DNA of 64,000 nt from Roseovarius sp. 217 (lineage in GTDB: Bacteria > Pseudomonadota > Alphaproteobacteria > Rhodobacterales > Rhodobacteraceae). Below the pieces are notes generated by a model. It was not told the origin of the DNA, searched no databases, and saw nothing but the letters and a program-made list of their open reading frames with translations. The stretch lies in contig NZ_CH902584.1 of NCBI RefSeq assembly GCF_000152845.1, positions 1,474,478-1,538,477 on the forward strand. The letters are read 5' to 3'. This document shows, piece after piece, positions 46,622-55,212 of the stretch; the first letter of the stretch is position 1, and every line of letters starts with the position of its first letter. The position numbers were made by a program, and so were the translations under genes.

Positions 46622-47806
46622 CTATTGCCCACGTCCCGGCCCGTAGGATTTTGGCAGGCCAAGCACCTGTTCGGCAATATGGCACAGGATGAGATTGGTC
46701 GAAATCGGCGCGATCTGATAGAGCCGCGCCTCGCGAAATTTACGCTCGACATCATATTCCTCGGCAAAGGCAAAGCCGCCATGGGTCTGCATGCAGGCCT
46801 CTGCCGCCTCCCAACTCGCCTCAGAGGCCAAGAGTTTGGCGGTGTTCGCTTCGACGCCGGGATTGTGGCCTGCGTCATACATCGCGGCTGCGCGGTAGAC
46901 GATCGCCTCGGCGGCCATCAGATGCGCCTGAGCGCGGGCCAGTGGGAATTGCACGCCCTGATTGACCCCGATGGGCGCGCCAAACACCACCCGCTCGCGG
47001 GCATAGTCGGACCCGGTCTTGAGGAACCATTTGGCATCGCCGATACATTCGGCGGCGATCAGGATACGCTCGGAATTCATGCCCGAGAGGATATAGCGAA
47101 ATCCCTTGCCCTCTTCTCCGATCAGGCTGTCCGCTGGAATGCGCAGGTTGTCAAAGAACACTTCGGTCGTGGCGTGGTTGATCATGGTGCGGATGGGCCG
47201 GATGTCGATGCCGTGACCCACCTTGCCGCGCAGGTCGATGAGAAAGACCGACAGACCGTCCGTTTTCGATTTCGCCTCCTCGCGCGGTGTGGTGCGGGCC
47301 AAGAGAACCATCAGGTCTGAATGTTCCACCCGCGAAGTCCAGATTTTCTGGCCGTTGATGACATACTCATCGCCATCCCGCCGCGCCGTTGTTTTCAGCG
47401 CCAGCGTGTCAGTGCCGCTGGTGGGCTCGGTCACGCCAAAGGCCTGAAGACGCAAGGAGCCATCGGCGATGCCGGGCAGATAGGCCGCCTTTTGCGCCTC
47501 GGACCCGTGGCGCAGCACGGTGCCCATTGTATACATCTGCGCGTGACAGGCGGCGGCATTGCAACCAGAGCGGTGGATTTCCTCGAGTATGACCGAGGCT
47601 GCCGTCAGATTAAGCCCCGATCCGCCGAATTCCTCGGGAATCATCGCCGCCAGATACCCCTCGCGAATCAGCGCATCAACGAAGTCCTTGGGATAGGCAC
47701 GGCGCGCATCCAGATCGCGCCAATAGGCGCCGGGAAACTCGGCGCAGACCTTTGCCACGCCTGCGCGGATATCGGCATAGTCTGCCGTTGGATCAAATGA
47801 CGTCAT
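46622..47806 (-). CDS. Acyl-CoA dehydrogenase
   Basis: 394 residues. LQAFGVTEPTSGTDTLALKTTARRDGDEYVINGQKIWTSRVEHSDLMVLLART is the FAD/substrate region. GMNSERILIAAECIGDAKW and MQTHGGFAFAEEYDVERKFREARLYQIAPISTNLIL are family motifs. The YIP-type catalytic Glu region is GGFAFAEEYD. The exact acyl chain is unknown. It belongs to the minus-strand acyl-CoA pair with the hydratase. Confidence 0.9.
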   Translation of the reverse strand: MTSFDPTADYADIRAGVAKVCAEFPGAYWRDLDARRAYPKDFVDALIREGYLAAMIPEEFGGSGLNLTAASVILEEIHRSGCNAAACHAQMYTMGTVLRHGSEAQKAAYLPGIADGSLRLQAFGVTEPTSGTDTLALKTTARRDGDEYVINGQKIWTSRVEHSDLMVLLARTTPREEAKSKTDGLSVFLIDLRGKVGHGIDIRPIRTMINHATTEVFFDNLRIPADSLIGEEGKGFRYILSGMNSERILIAAECIGDAKWFLKTGSDYARERVVFGAPIGVNQGVQFPLARAQAHLMAAEAIVYRAAAMYDAGHNPGVEANTAKLLASEASWEAAEACMQTHGGFAFAEEYDVERKFREARLYQIAPISTNLILCHIAEQVLGLPKSYGPGRGQ

Positions 47807-47907
47807 GTCAGCCTCTTATGTTTCTCATGCCCGATTTTCGTGCTCTAGGTGGCAGGTTTTCCGGCCTGACGGAAATACCAATGCCCGCTTGCGGCCATTG
47901 GGCGCGC

Positions 47908-48843
47908 CTATAGCCGCAACTCACCCTGCCAGATGCCCCGCTGCACCAGATCGCGCAGCACATCGAGTGTGATCGCCTCGACCGCACGACTGGCGCGGCT
48001 GGTGGGAAAGGAGGGGTTGCTCACCAGATAAACCGGTCGCACCATATCAGGGGCCGTGATGGGCGCGCCGACAAGTTCGCCCCGCGCAACCGCGTCATGC
48101 ACCGCTGAGGGCGAAAAGATCGCATGACCAGACCCGCGCGCCACCAGTTCTTTGATCTGCGTCATCGCATCCATCTCGATGGGAACATTCAGGCGCAGGC
48201 CAAGCGGCGCGGCATAGCTCTCGATCGTCTTGCGCAGGCCATGTGCGGCTTCGGGCAGAATCATCTCCAGCCGCTCGAGCGCACGCAGCGGCACCGGCGT
48301 GCCGGGCGGCGTATCAAAGGGCCAGTTGTCCGGGGCGGAATAAACATGCAGACGTTCGTCAAGCACATGGGTGATCCGAAAGTGATCGGCGTTCTGCAAG
48401 TCGTAGATAAAGCCCATGTCAACGGTGCCGTCGCTCACCCATGACTTGATATAGCCGCTCATCGCCTCGACCACGCGCAGACGGATATCGGGCAATTCCA
48501 CACGGACGGTTTCCGCGAGAGGGACCGACAGCACCATAGAGACAGAGGATGGCAGACCAAATCCCACCTTGCCGCGCGGCGCGCCCGACGAATCGCGCAT
48601 CTCGTCCACGCAGCGCTCCATTGCGGTGGTGATCTCGCGCGCGTGACGCAAGAGGACTTGCCCCTCGGCGGTCAGCATCGAGCCGCGCGGCGAGCGGTCG
48701 ATCAGGCGCACACCAAGCTCGGCTTCCATCCGCGCCACATGTTGTGAGAGCGAGGGTTGCGCGACCCCCAGTCGATGCGCCGCCGCCGAGAGCGAAGGGG
48801 CCTCGGCGATGGCGATGAAATAGCGGAGTTGGCGGATATCCAT
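47908..48843 (-). CDS. LysR-family regulator
   Basis: 311 residues. The N-terminal HTH reads MDIRQLRYFIAIAEAPSLSAAAHRLGVAQPSLSQHVARMEAELGVRLIDRSPRGSMLT, followed by a substrate-binding domain. ATG 48843 is chosen over the six-codon-longer frame. It is divergent from the CoA-transferase at 48996 and probably controls it and the hydratase/dehydrogenase pair. Confidence 0.92.
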   Translation of the reverse strand: MDIRQLRYFIAIAEAPSLSAAAHRLGVAQPSLSQHVARMEAELGVRLIDRSPRGSMLTAEGQVLLRHAREITTAMERCVDEMRDSSGAPRGKVGFGLPSSVSMVLSVPLAETVRVELPDIRLRVVEAMSGYIKSWVSDGTVDMGFIYDLQNADHFRITHVLDERLHVYSAPDNWPFDTPPGTPVPLRALERLEMILPEAAHGLRKTIESYAAPLGLRLNVPIEMDAMTQIKELVARGSGHAIFSPSAVHDAVARGELVGAPITAPDMVRPVYLVSNPSFPTSRASRAVEAITLDVLRDLVQRGIWQGELRL

Positions 48844-48995
48844 AAGCTGAACGTCTACCAACTGGAAAGGTCAGAGCGCAAGCCTATGATGTCCTATAGC
48901 CCCGCGCTATACCCGTTCAACGCCACTGATATTTCTCATCCTGGACGGAATGGGGCATGCTCCACCGGAATGCGACCCAGAAGTAAGAGGCCCAT

Positions 48996-50123
48996 ATGCG
49001 TAGCGACCTTGCCGGTCTTTTTGTTGTCTCCGTCGAACAGGCGGTCGCCGCCCCCTATGCGTCAAGCCGTCTGGCCGAGGCAGGCGCGCGGGTGGTCAAG
49101 GTCGAGCGGCCCGAAGGCGATTTCGCGCGCGGGTATGACGCGCTGGTCCATGGGGAGAGCGCTTATTTCGTCTGGCTCAACCGGGGCAAGGAATCGCTCT
49201 GCCTCGACCTGCGGCAAATGGCGGATCGCGCGCTGATGGAGCGGATGCTGGCGGGGGCAGATATCTTCATCCAGAACCTCGCACCGGGTGCGATTGATCG
49301 GTTGGGATTCGCGCCGGATCGGCTGCGCGCCGATTACCCGCGTCTGATCACTGTTTCGATCTCTGGCTATGGTGAGGAAGGGCCATTGGCGGACCTCAAG
49401 GCCTATGACCTTCTGGTGCAGGCTGAAACCGGCCTCTCGTCGATCACCGGCAATGAGCATGGCCCGGCGCGCACAGGGGTTTCGGTCTGCGACATCGCGG
49501 CAGGAATGACCGCCTATCAGGCCATTCTGGAGGCGCTGATCGGTCGCGCGACAACCGGAGAGGGACGGCATATCGCGGTCTCGCTCTTTCATGCGCTGGG
49601 CGATTGGATGAATGTGCCTTACCTGCAATATGCTTATGGAGGAAAGGTGCCGCAGCGTGCGGGGCTCAACCACCCGACTATCGCGCCCTATGGTGTCTAT
49701 CAGGGCAGTGACGGAAAAGCGGTGCTCATCTCGATCCAGAACGAGCGGGAATGGGCGATGTTCTGCGAGGCGATTCTGGGGGACGCCGCGCTGGCCCGCG
49801 ATCCGCGGTTTGACAGCAATTCGGCCCGCGTTGCCAATCGCGCGGCGCTGGACGCGATCCTGCGGCCGGTCTTTGCCGCGATCCCGCGCGACGCCATGGC
49901 GGACCGATTGCGCGCCGCGCGGATCGCCTATGGACGGGTCAGTGAAATGGAAGATCTCGTGAGCCATCCGCAGAACCGGCACGTCACGGTCGACACCCCC
50001 TCTGGCCCGGTCCGAATGCTGGCCCCCGGCGCGCAGATCGACGGTGTCGAGGCCGCGTCGGGGTCTGTGCCCGCCCTTGGGGCGCATAGCGCCGCGCTGC
50101 GCGCGGAGTTTGGCGATGACTGA
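48996..50123 (+). CDS. CaiB/BaiF family CoA-transferase
   Basis: 375 residues. RLAEAGARVVKVERPEGDFARGYD, RGKESLCLDLR and SISGYGEEGPLADLKAYDLLVQAETGLSSITG are typical of class-III CoA-transferases. The likely catalytic Asp is in GVSVCDIAAGMTAYQ. The length fits a formyl- or mesaconyl-CoA type. It overlaps a methyltransferase start (8 bp). The substrate is inferred as a dicarboxylate only from the hydratase nearby. Confidence 0.87.
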   Translation: MRSDLAGLFVVSVEQAVAAPYASSRLAEAGARVVKVERPEGDFARGYDALVHGESAYFVWLNRGKESLCLDLRQMADRALMERMLAGADIFIQNLAPGAIDRLGFAPDRLRADYPRLITVSISGYGEEGPLADLKAYDLLVQAETGLSSITGNEHGPARTGVSVCDIAAGMTAYQAILEALIGRATTGEGRHIAVSLFHALGDWMNVPYLQYAYGGKVPQRAGLNHPTIAPYGVYQGSDGKAVLISIQNEREWAMFCEAILGDAALARDPRFDSNSARVANRAALDAILRPVFAAIPRDAMADRLRAARIAYGRVSEMEDLVSHPQNRHVTVDTPSGPVRMLAPGAQIDGVEAASGSVPALGAHSAALRAEFGDD

Positions 50124-50805
50124 GACAAACGATACCGGCACGCGTCTTTTGGCAATTCTGTCCGAAATCGACGCACATGCGGTGCTCGATATCGGCTGTG
50201 GTCATGGGGCGCTGGCGCGCAATCTGGCGCGCGCGGGCTATGACGTGACCGGAATTGACCCCTCGCCCGAGGCGGTCGCTGCCGCGCGTCTGTCCGTGCC
50301 CGAGGCCCGGTTCGAGGCGTGCGGGGCAGAGGCGCTGCCCTTTGCGGCCGCGTCTTTTCAAGCCTGCGTTTTTCTCAATTCCTTGCACCATGTCCCGGTG
50401 CCTCTCATGCCGGACGCCTTGCGAGAGGCCTTGCGCGTGCTGCGCCCCGGTGGCGAGGTGATCATTGTCGAACCCTTGGCAGAAGGCGCGTTCTTTGAGG
50501 TGATGCGCCCGGTCGAGGATGAGACAGCGATACGTCACGCGGCGATTCGGGCGATTGATACGATGCTGGCTACGGGCGAGGCCACTGGCCCTGCGCCTGT
50601 CACCTATGCGCGGCCCACGCCTGTGGCTGATCTGGACGCCTTTATTGCCTATCTTGCCCGTGTCGATCCCGCCCGGCGCGCCCTGGCCGAGGCACAGCGC
50701 GAGACGCTGGGGCGGCTTTATGCGGTGCATGTAAGCATGGGATCGAATGGGCCGGAATTGATCCAACCGCTGCGCCTCTGGCGATTGCGCGCCGCAAAAC
50801 CCTGA
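50116..50805 (+). CDS. SAM-dependent methyltransferase (class I)
   Basis: 229 residues. AVLDIGCGHGALARNLARAGYDVTGIDPSPEAV is the SAM motif I/II, followed by ALPFAAASFQACVFLNSLHHVP and LREALRVLRPGGEVIIVEPLAEG, as in UbiE-like enzymes. ATG 50116 overlaps the CoA-transferase stop. The substrate is unknown. Confidence 0.87.
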   Translation: MTETNDTGTRLLAILSEIDAHAVLDIGCGHGALARNLARAGYDVTGIDPSPEAVAAARLSVPEARFEACGAEALPFAAASFQACVFLNSLHHVPVPLMPDALREALRVLRPGGEVIIVEPLAEGAFFEVMRPVEDETAIRHAAIRAIDTMLATGEATGPAPVTYARPTPVADLDAFIAYLARVDPARRALAEAQRETLGRLYAVHVSMGSNGPELIQPLRLWRLRAAKP

Positions 50806-50879
50806 GGGGCTGTCGCGTTTAGGGGCTGGTGTCTTATGTCTTTTTGTGGTTTTTTTCCCAACAAGGGGAGAAATCGCAC

Positions 50880-51587
50880 GTGTTCAGCTTTGGCGACATC
50901 ATGTCAGAGGCTTTTGTCCTGATCCTCAATTGGGATCGGAACCTGAGCGAGATCGTTGCGCTGTCGCTCCGGGTGACGCTTTCCGCTGTTTTCTTGTCCT
51001 GTCTCATTGGACTGCCCCTGGGCGCCTTGGTCGGCGCATTCCGCTTTCCGGGGCGGGGCATTCTGACGGTCCTGCTCAATGCGCTGATGGGCCTGCCGCC
51101 GGTGGTGGTTGGGCTCTTTGTCTACCTCATGCTTTCCGCCTCCGGCCCGCTTGGCCCCCTGCAATTGCTCTACACGCCCTTGGCAATGATCATCGCGCAG
51201 ACGATCCTTGTGACGCCCATCGTCGCGGCACTCACGAAACAGGTGGTCGAGGATCTGCACGGCGAATATGCCGAGCAATTCGCCTCCATGGGCCTGCGCG
51301 CCTATGACCGCATCGCCGCCTTGCTTTGGGATGCGCGCTATAGCCTGATGACTGTCGCACTGGCGGGATTTGGCCGCGCGGTGGCCGAGGTCGGCGCGGT
51401 GCTGATCGTGGGTGGCAATATCAATCATGTGACCCGCGTGATGACCACCACCATCGCGCTCGAGACGTCCAAAGGAAATCTGGAACTGGCATTGGCGCTG
51501 GGTGTGCTGTTGCTCTCCATCGCGGTGATCGTGAATGCGGTGGTCATGGCGCTCCGGGCCTCTGCGGTGCGGGCGGCCTATGCGTGA
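50880..51587 (+). CDS. tupB: Tungstate ABC transporter permease
   Basis: 235 residues, about six helices. MGLPPVVVGLFVYLMLSASGPLGPL and EQFASMGLRAYDRIAALLWDARYSLMTVALAGFGRAVAEVGAVLIVGGNINHVTRVMTTTIALETSKG match TupB. GTG 50880 has GGGGAG nine bases upstream and gives MFSFGDIMSEAF; ATG 50901 is an alternative. It overlaps tupC by 8 bp. Confidence 0.86.
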   Translation: MFSFGDIMSEAFVLILNWDRNLSEIVALSLRVTLSAVFLSCLIGLPLGALVGAFRFPGRGILTVLLNALMGLPPVVVGLFVYLMLSASGPLGPLQLLYTPLAMIIAQTILVTPIVAALTKQVVEDLHGEYAEQFASMGLRAYDRIAALLWDARYSLMTVALAGFGRAVAEVGAVLIVGGNINHVTRVMTTTIALETSKGNLELALALGVLLLSIAVIVNAVVMALRASAVRAAYA

Positions 51588-52350
51588 TACGGTGATGGAT
51601 ATGATCCCGGCACAGGTCGCCACAAGCGCTGCGTTGCTCGAGGCGCGTAACCTGTCTTTCGAGGCAGGAGGCAAGCGGCTCATTGACGGTGTATCCCTGA
51701 CAATCCGCGAAGGGTCGCGCACTCTGATCATGGGGGCGAATGGCGCGGGCAAGAGCCTGCTTTTACGTCTTCTGCATGGTCTTTTGCCACCCTCTGCCGG
51801 GCAGGTTTTGTGGCGGGGGGCAACCCCGGATCACACCGCGCGACGTGCGCAGTCGATGGTGTTCCAGCGTCCCGTGATGCTGCGCCGGTCGGTGCTGGCC
51901 AATCTCAATTTCGCCCTCTCAATGCATGGCGTGCGCGGTGCGCAGCGGGCGACAGAAGCGGGGCGCGCGCTCGATATGGCCGGGCTGACCGATCTGGCGC
52001 GGCATCCTGCGCGCGTTCTCTCTGGCGGAGAGCAGCAGCGCCTCGCCTTGGCACGCGCGCTCATTGGTCAGCCGCACCTGCTTTTTCTTGATGAACCCAC
52101 CAGCAGCCTCGATCCCGCCTCGACGCAGATGATCGAGTCTCTGATCGACGCGGCCCATGCGCGGGGTGTGACCATTGTCATGGTCACCCATGATATGGGT
52201 CAGGCGCGTCGGATGGGAGATGAAGTGATCTTTCTGCACGCGGGGCAGGTGGCCGAAACCGGCCCGCTTGATCAAGTCCTTCGCCACCCCCGCTCCGAGG
52301 CCGCGCGCGCCTGGACCGAAGGGCGGCTCTACACAAACTCAACCCTCTGA
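51580..52350 (+). CDS. tupC: Tungstate ABC transporter ATPase
   Basis: 256 residues. Walker A GANGAGKSLLLR, signature LSGGEQQRLALARAL and Walker B LLFLDEPTSSLDP are canonical. ATG 51580 (MRDTVMDMIPAQ) is chosen; later Met codons are possible. It lies between tupB and tupA, with a 25-bp gap to the latter. Confidence 0.88.
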   Translation: MRDTVMDMIPAQVATSAALLEARNLSFEAGGKRLIDGVSLTIREGSRTLIMGANGAGKSLLLRLLHGLLPPSAGQVLWRGATPDHTARRAQSMVFQRPVMLRRSVLANLNFALSMHGVRGAQRATEAGRALDMAGLTDLARHPARVLSGGEQQRLALARALIGQPHLLFLDEPTSSLDPASTQMIESLIDAAHARGVTIVMVTHDMGQARRMGDEVIFLHAGQVAETGPLDQVLRHPRSEAARAWTEGRLYTNSTL

Positions 52351-52375
52351 CATCCAACCGAACAGGGAGTGTTCC

Positions 52376-53203
52376 ATGCTCAGACGTCATTTTTTTTCGC
52401 TTGCTGCCGGTGCGGCACTGGCCTTGGGCCTGGCTGGATCCGCGCAGGCGCAGGATCAGTTCATCGTGGTGCAATCCACCACATCGACGCAGAATTCCGG
52501 TCTGTTTGACCACATTCTGCCAATCTTTCAGGACAAGACCGGGATCGAGGTGCGCGTCGTGGCCGTAGGCACCGGGCAGGCGATCAAGAACGCCGAGAAT
52601 GGCGATGGCGATGTGCTCTTTGTCCATGCCAAGGCATCCGAGGAAAAATTCGTGGCCGATGGGCACGGGCTGAAACGGTCGGATGTGATGTACAACGATT
52701 TCATCCTGGTTGGGCCGCCCGCCGATCCGGCAGGTATCGCCGGGACCAAGGATATCACGGCGGCCTTGACCAAGGTCGCAGAGACCGAGGCACCCTTTGC
52801 CTCGCGCGGGGATGACAGCGGCACCCACAAGGCAGAATTGAAACTGTGGAAAGACGCAGGCGTCGATGCCGCCGCCGCATCTGGGGCGTGGTATCGCGAG
52901 ACTGGCTCCGGCATGGGGGCCACGCTCAACACCGGCACGGCGATGGGGGCCTATGTGCTGACCGACCGCGCGACGTGGATATCCTTTGGCAACAAGGGCG
53001 ATTACCAGATCTCGGTCGAGGGTGATGATCGCCTGTTCAACCAATATGGCATCATTCTCGTGAACCCGGAAAAGCATGCGGGCGTCAAGGCCGAGGCCGG
53101 GCAAGCGTTCATTGACTGGGTTCTGTCGGAAGACGGCCAACAGGCCATCGCCGATTACAAGATCGACGGCCAGCAGTTGTTTTTCCCGAACGCGGGCGGC
53201 TGA
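52376..53203 (+). CDS. tupA: Tungstate-binding protein
   Basis: 275 residues. A Sec signal peptide (MLRRHFFSLAAGAALALGLAGSAQAQ) is followed by the TupA signature VVQSTTSTQNSGLFDHILPIF and by GDGDVLFVHAKASEEKFVADGHG and APFASRGDDSGTHKAELKLWKDAG, the oxyanion-binding segments. AGGGAG lies seven bases before ATG 52376. It captures tungstate in the periplasm. A strong hairpin follows the stop. Confidence 0.93.
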   Translation: MLRRHFFSLAAGAALALGLAGSAQAQDQFIVVQSTTSTQNSGLFDHILPIFQDKTGIEVRVVAVGTGQAIKNAENGDGDVLFVHAKASEEKFVADGHGLKRSDVMYNDFILVGPPADPAGIAGTKDITAALTKVAETEAPFASRGDDSGTHKAELKLWKDAGVDAAAASGAWYRETGSGMGATLNTGTAMGAYVLTDRATWISFGNKGDYQISVEGDDRLFNQYGIILVNPEKHAGVKAEAGQAFIDWVLSEDGQQAIADYKIDGQQLFFPNAGG

Positions 53204-53227
53204 CCCTGCGCGGCAGTCTACAGAGCT

Positions 53228-53260
53228 CTCCCCAAGGAAGTTTGAAATTTCCTTGGGGAG
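53228..53260. terminator. Bidirectional terminator between tupA and its regulator
   Basis: CTCCCCAAGGAA (53228-53239) pairs perfectly with TTCCTTGGGGAG (53249-53260) around a 9-nt loop. It lies between convergent genes. T-tracts are not strong, but a 12-bp stem is enough for a likely terminator in both directions. Confidence 0.7.
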
Positions 53261-53268
53261 GCGCGGCC

Positions 53269-54138
53269 TCAGGCGGAAATCCAGCGAACGGTGCCGAGTG
53301 CGCCCAGATCATAGCCTCCAAGCGCCGCCGCCTTGGCAATCATCGTATCCGACCGCATGAAGGCGACAAGGCGTTGCACGGGTTCAGTGAAATAGGCGCG
53401 GCGGTCGATCAAAAGATCGAACCGCTCTTGCACCAGGGGCCGGAACACCAACCGAAACTGCCGCGCCATTGAGTCGATCCCCAACGTCGCCTCTGCCTCA
53501 CCCGCCGCTACGGCGGCGGCGGCGTCGCTCTCGGTGTGCGCGGGGCTGGCAGGCGTCAGGATGTCGCCGGGCACTAATCCGGACTCGGCCATCATTCGGT
53601 CAAACAGCGTCGTGGTGCCTGCCCCCTCTTGTCGCAGGATCACACGGCGACCACGCAGATCGCCAAAACTCTGCACCAGATCGGCCACAGCGGGCGTCAG
53701 AATCAGACCGCGCATCCGTTCGGCCCAGCCGATCAGCACCGCATCGCGCAACCCACGCGCCTCTATGGCGGGAATGTTCCAGTCGGTATCGCCCGGAATA
53801 TGCAGCCCCGTCAGAACCGCGCGCCCCTCGGCAAAGACCTCCAGCCCGTCATGGCTTCCGTTCCAAAGAGTGGCAAGGCCCGCACCACTCTCGCGCAGAG
53901 CCCAATCGAGCAACGGATCATGCGAACCGGTCACGAGCGCCATCCGCTCTGTCGGCAGCGTGACACCAGTACCCTCAATCCAGCACATCAGTTCATTGTG
54001 TGGAAACAAGAGCTTGCCGGTGATCTTGCGATGCGGAATCTCGCCCGTGGCGACCATGTCGTAAACTCTGCGCTCTTTGACTCGCAAGAGGTCAGCAACC
54101 TCTTTGGTTGTCAGATAGGCGGGGATGTCATTGTCCAT
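53269..54138 (-). CDS. Excisionase-type HTH fused to a periplasmic-binding-like domain (tup regulator)
   Basis: 289 residues. The N-terminal HTH is DIPAYLTTKEVADLLRVKERRVYDMVATGEIPHRKITGKLLFPHNEL. The rest (~85-289) is a PBP-like domain (GSHDPLLDWALRESGAGLATLWNGSHDGLEV, RQEGAGTTTLFDRMMAESG). Similar fusions sense molybdate or tungstate, and it lies convergent with tupBCA. ATG 54138 is chosen; ATG 54159 has GGAA upstream and would add 7 residues. Confidence 0.82.
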   Translation of the reverse strand: MDNDIPAYLTTKEVADLLRVKERRVYDMVATGEIPHRKITGKLLFPHNELMCWIEGTGVTLPTERMALVTGSHDPLLDWALRESGAGLATLWNGSHDGLEVFAEGRAVLTGLHIPGDTDWNIPAIEARGLRDAVLIGWAERMRGLILTPAVADLVQSFGDLRGRRVILRQEGAGTTTLFDRMMAESGLVPGDILTPASPAHTESDAAAAVAAGEAEATLGIDSMARQFRLVFRPLVQERFDLLIDRRAYFTEPVQRLVAFMRSDTMIAKAAALGGYDLGALGTVRWISA

Positions 54139-54296
54139 GAGTGAGTGTCGATCATGCATAAGGAATTCCAATGCTGCGTTCCTATCGCATCTCTGCGCGG
54201 AAATCAGCATCAAACGCATCCTTGTTTTGTCTTGTATTGTGACGCTTGCCGGAGCATCATATTCATAAATGCGAATAAATAAGGGAAGACGAAACC

Positions 54297-55211
54297 ATGC
54301 ATTTCAAGCGACGTCAAATCCTGGCTGCGATAGGTGCCACCACGCTTGTCGGCCTGCCGCGCCCCGGCTTTGCTGCGACCGAACTGACATTGGGCAGTGC
54401 TAAGATCACCACCCTCAGCGATGGCAATCTCGTGCTGCCGATGGCGTTTCTGTTGGGTAACCTGCCCGCTGCCGATGCCGCCCCTGTTCTGGCGCAGTAC
54501 GGCATCACCGGTGACACGGTAGAGCCGCCTTGCAACCTGACACTGTTGCAGGATGGTGACCGAACGGTGCTCTTTGATGCCGGGTCCGGGTCTGGTTTCA
54601 TGCCCACAGCGGGCAAGATCCTCGAGGCGCTCGATACCATTGGGGTCAGCGCCGATGCCATCACCCATGTGCTCTTTACCCATGCGCACCCCGATCACCT
54701 CTGGGGCGTGCTGGATGATTTCGACGATCCGGTGTTTGCCAATGCCAGCTATATGATCGGGCAGGCGGAATGGGAGTATTGGACCGATCCCGCCACGGTC
54801 GAGAGCATCGGCGCAGAGCGCGCCAGCTTTGCCGTGGGCGCGGCGCGGCGGCTGGCGGCGATTGAGGATCAGATGGAGTTCATCAGCGGCGGGCAAGAGG
54901 TGCTGCCGGGTATCCTCGCGCATGACACACCCGGCCACACGCCGGGGCATATCGCGTTTGAGGTTCGTCAAGGCACCGAGGCGGCGCTGGTGGTGGGCGA
55001 TGCCATTGGCAACGGTCACCTGGCCTTTGCGCGGCCGGATTGGGCCAGCGGATCGGATCAGGATGCCGAAACCGGCATTATCACGCGCACGCGGCTCTTG
55101 GACCAACTGGCGACCGATCAGATGGCCATGGTCGGCTTTCACCTGCCAGACGGCGGTCTGGGTCGGGTAGAGCGCGATGGCGATGCCTACCGTTTCGTGG
55201 CGGAGGTCTGA
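54297..55211 (+). CDS. Exported metallo-beta-lactamase-fold hydrolase with canonical zinc motif
   Basis: 304 residues. MHFKRRQILAAIGATTLVGLP is a Tat-like signal. The zinc motif is complete: HVLFTHAHPDHLWGV, then DTPGHTPGHIAFEV, GDAIGN and a C-terminal VGFHLPDGGLG. It is probably periplasmic. It is followed one base later by a second MBL-fold gene, in tandem. The substrate is unknown. Confidence 0.88.
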   Translation: MHFKRRQILAAIGATTLVGLPRPGFAATELTLGSAKITTLSDGNLVLPMAFLLGNLPAADAAPVLAQYGITGDTVEPPCNLTLLQDGDRTVLFDAGSGSGFMPTAGKILEALDTIGVSADAITHVLFTHAHPDHLWGVLDDFDDPVFANASYMIGQAEWEYWTDPATVESIGAERASFAVGAARRLAAIEDQMEFISGGQEVLPGILAHDTPGHTPGHIAFEVRQGTEAALVVGDAIGNGHLAFARPDWASGSDQDAETGIITRTRLLDQLATDQMAMVGFHLPDGGLGRVERDGDAYRFVAEV

Positions 55212-55212
55212 G

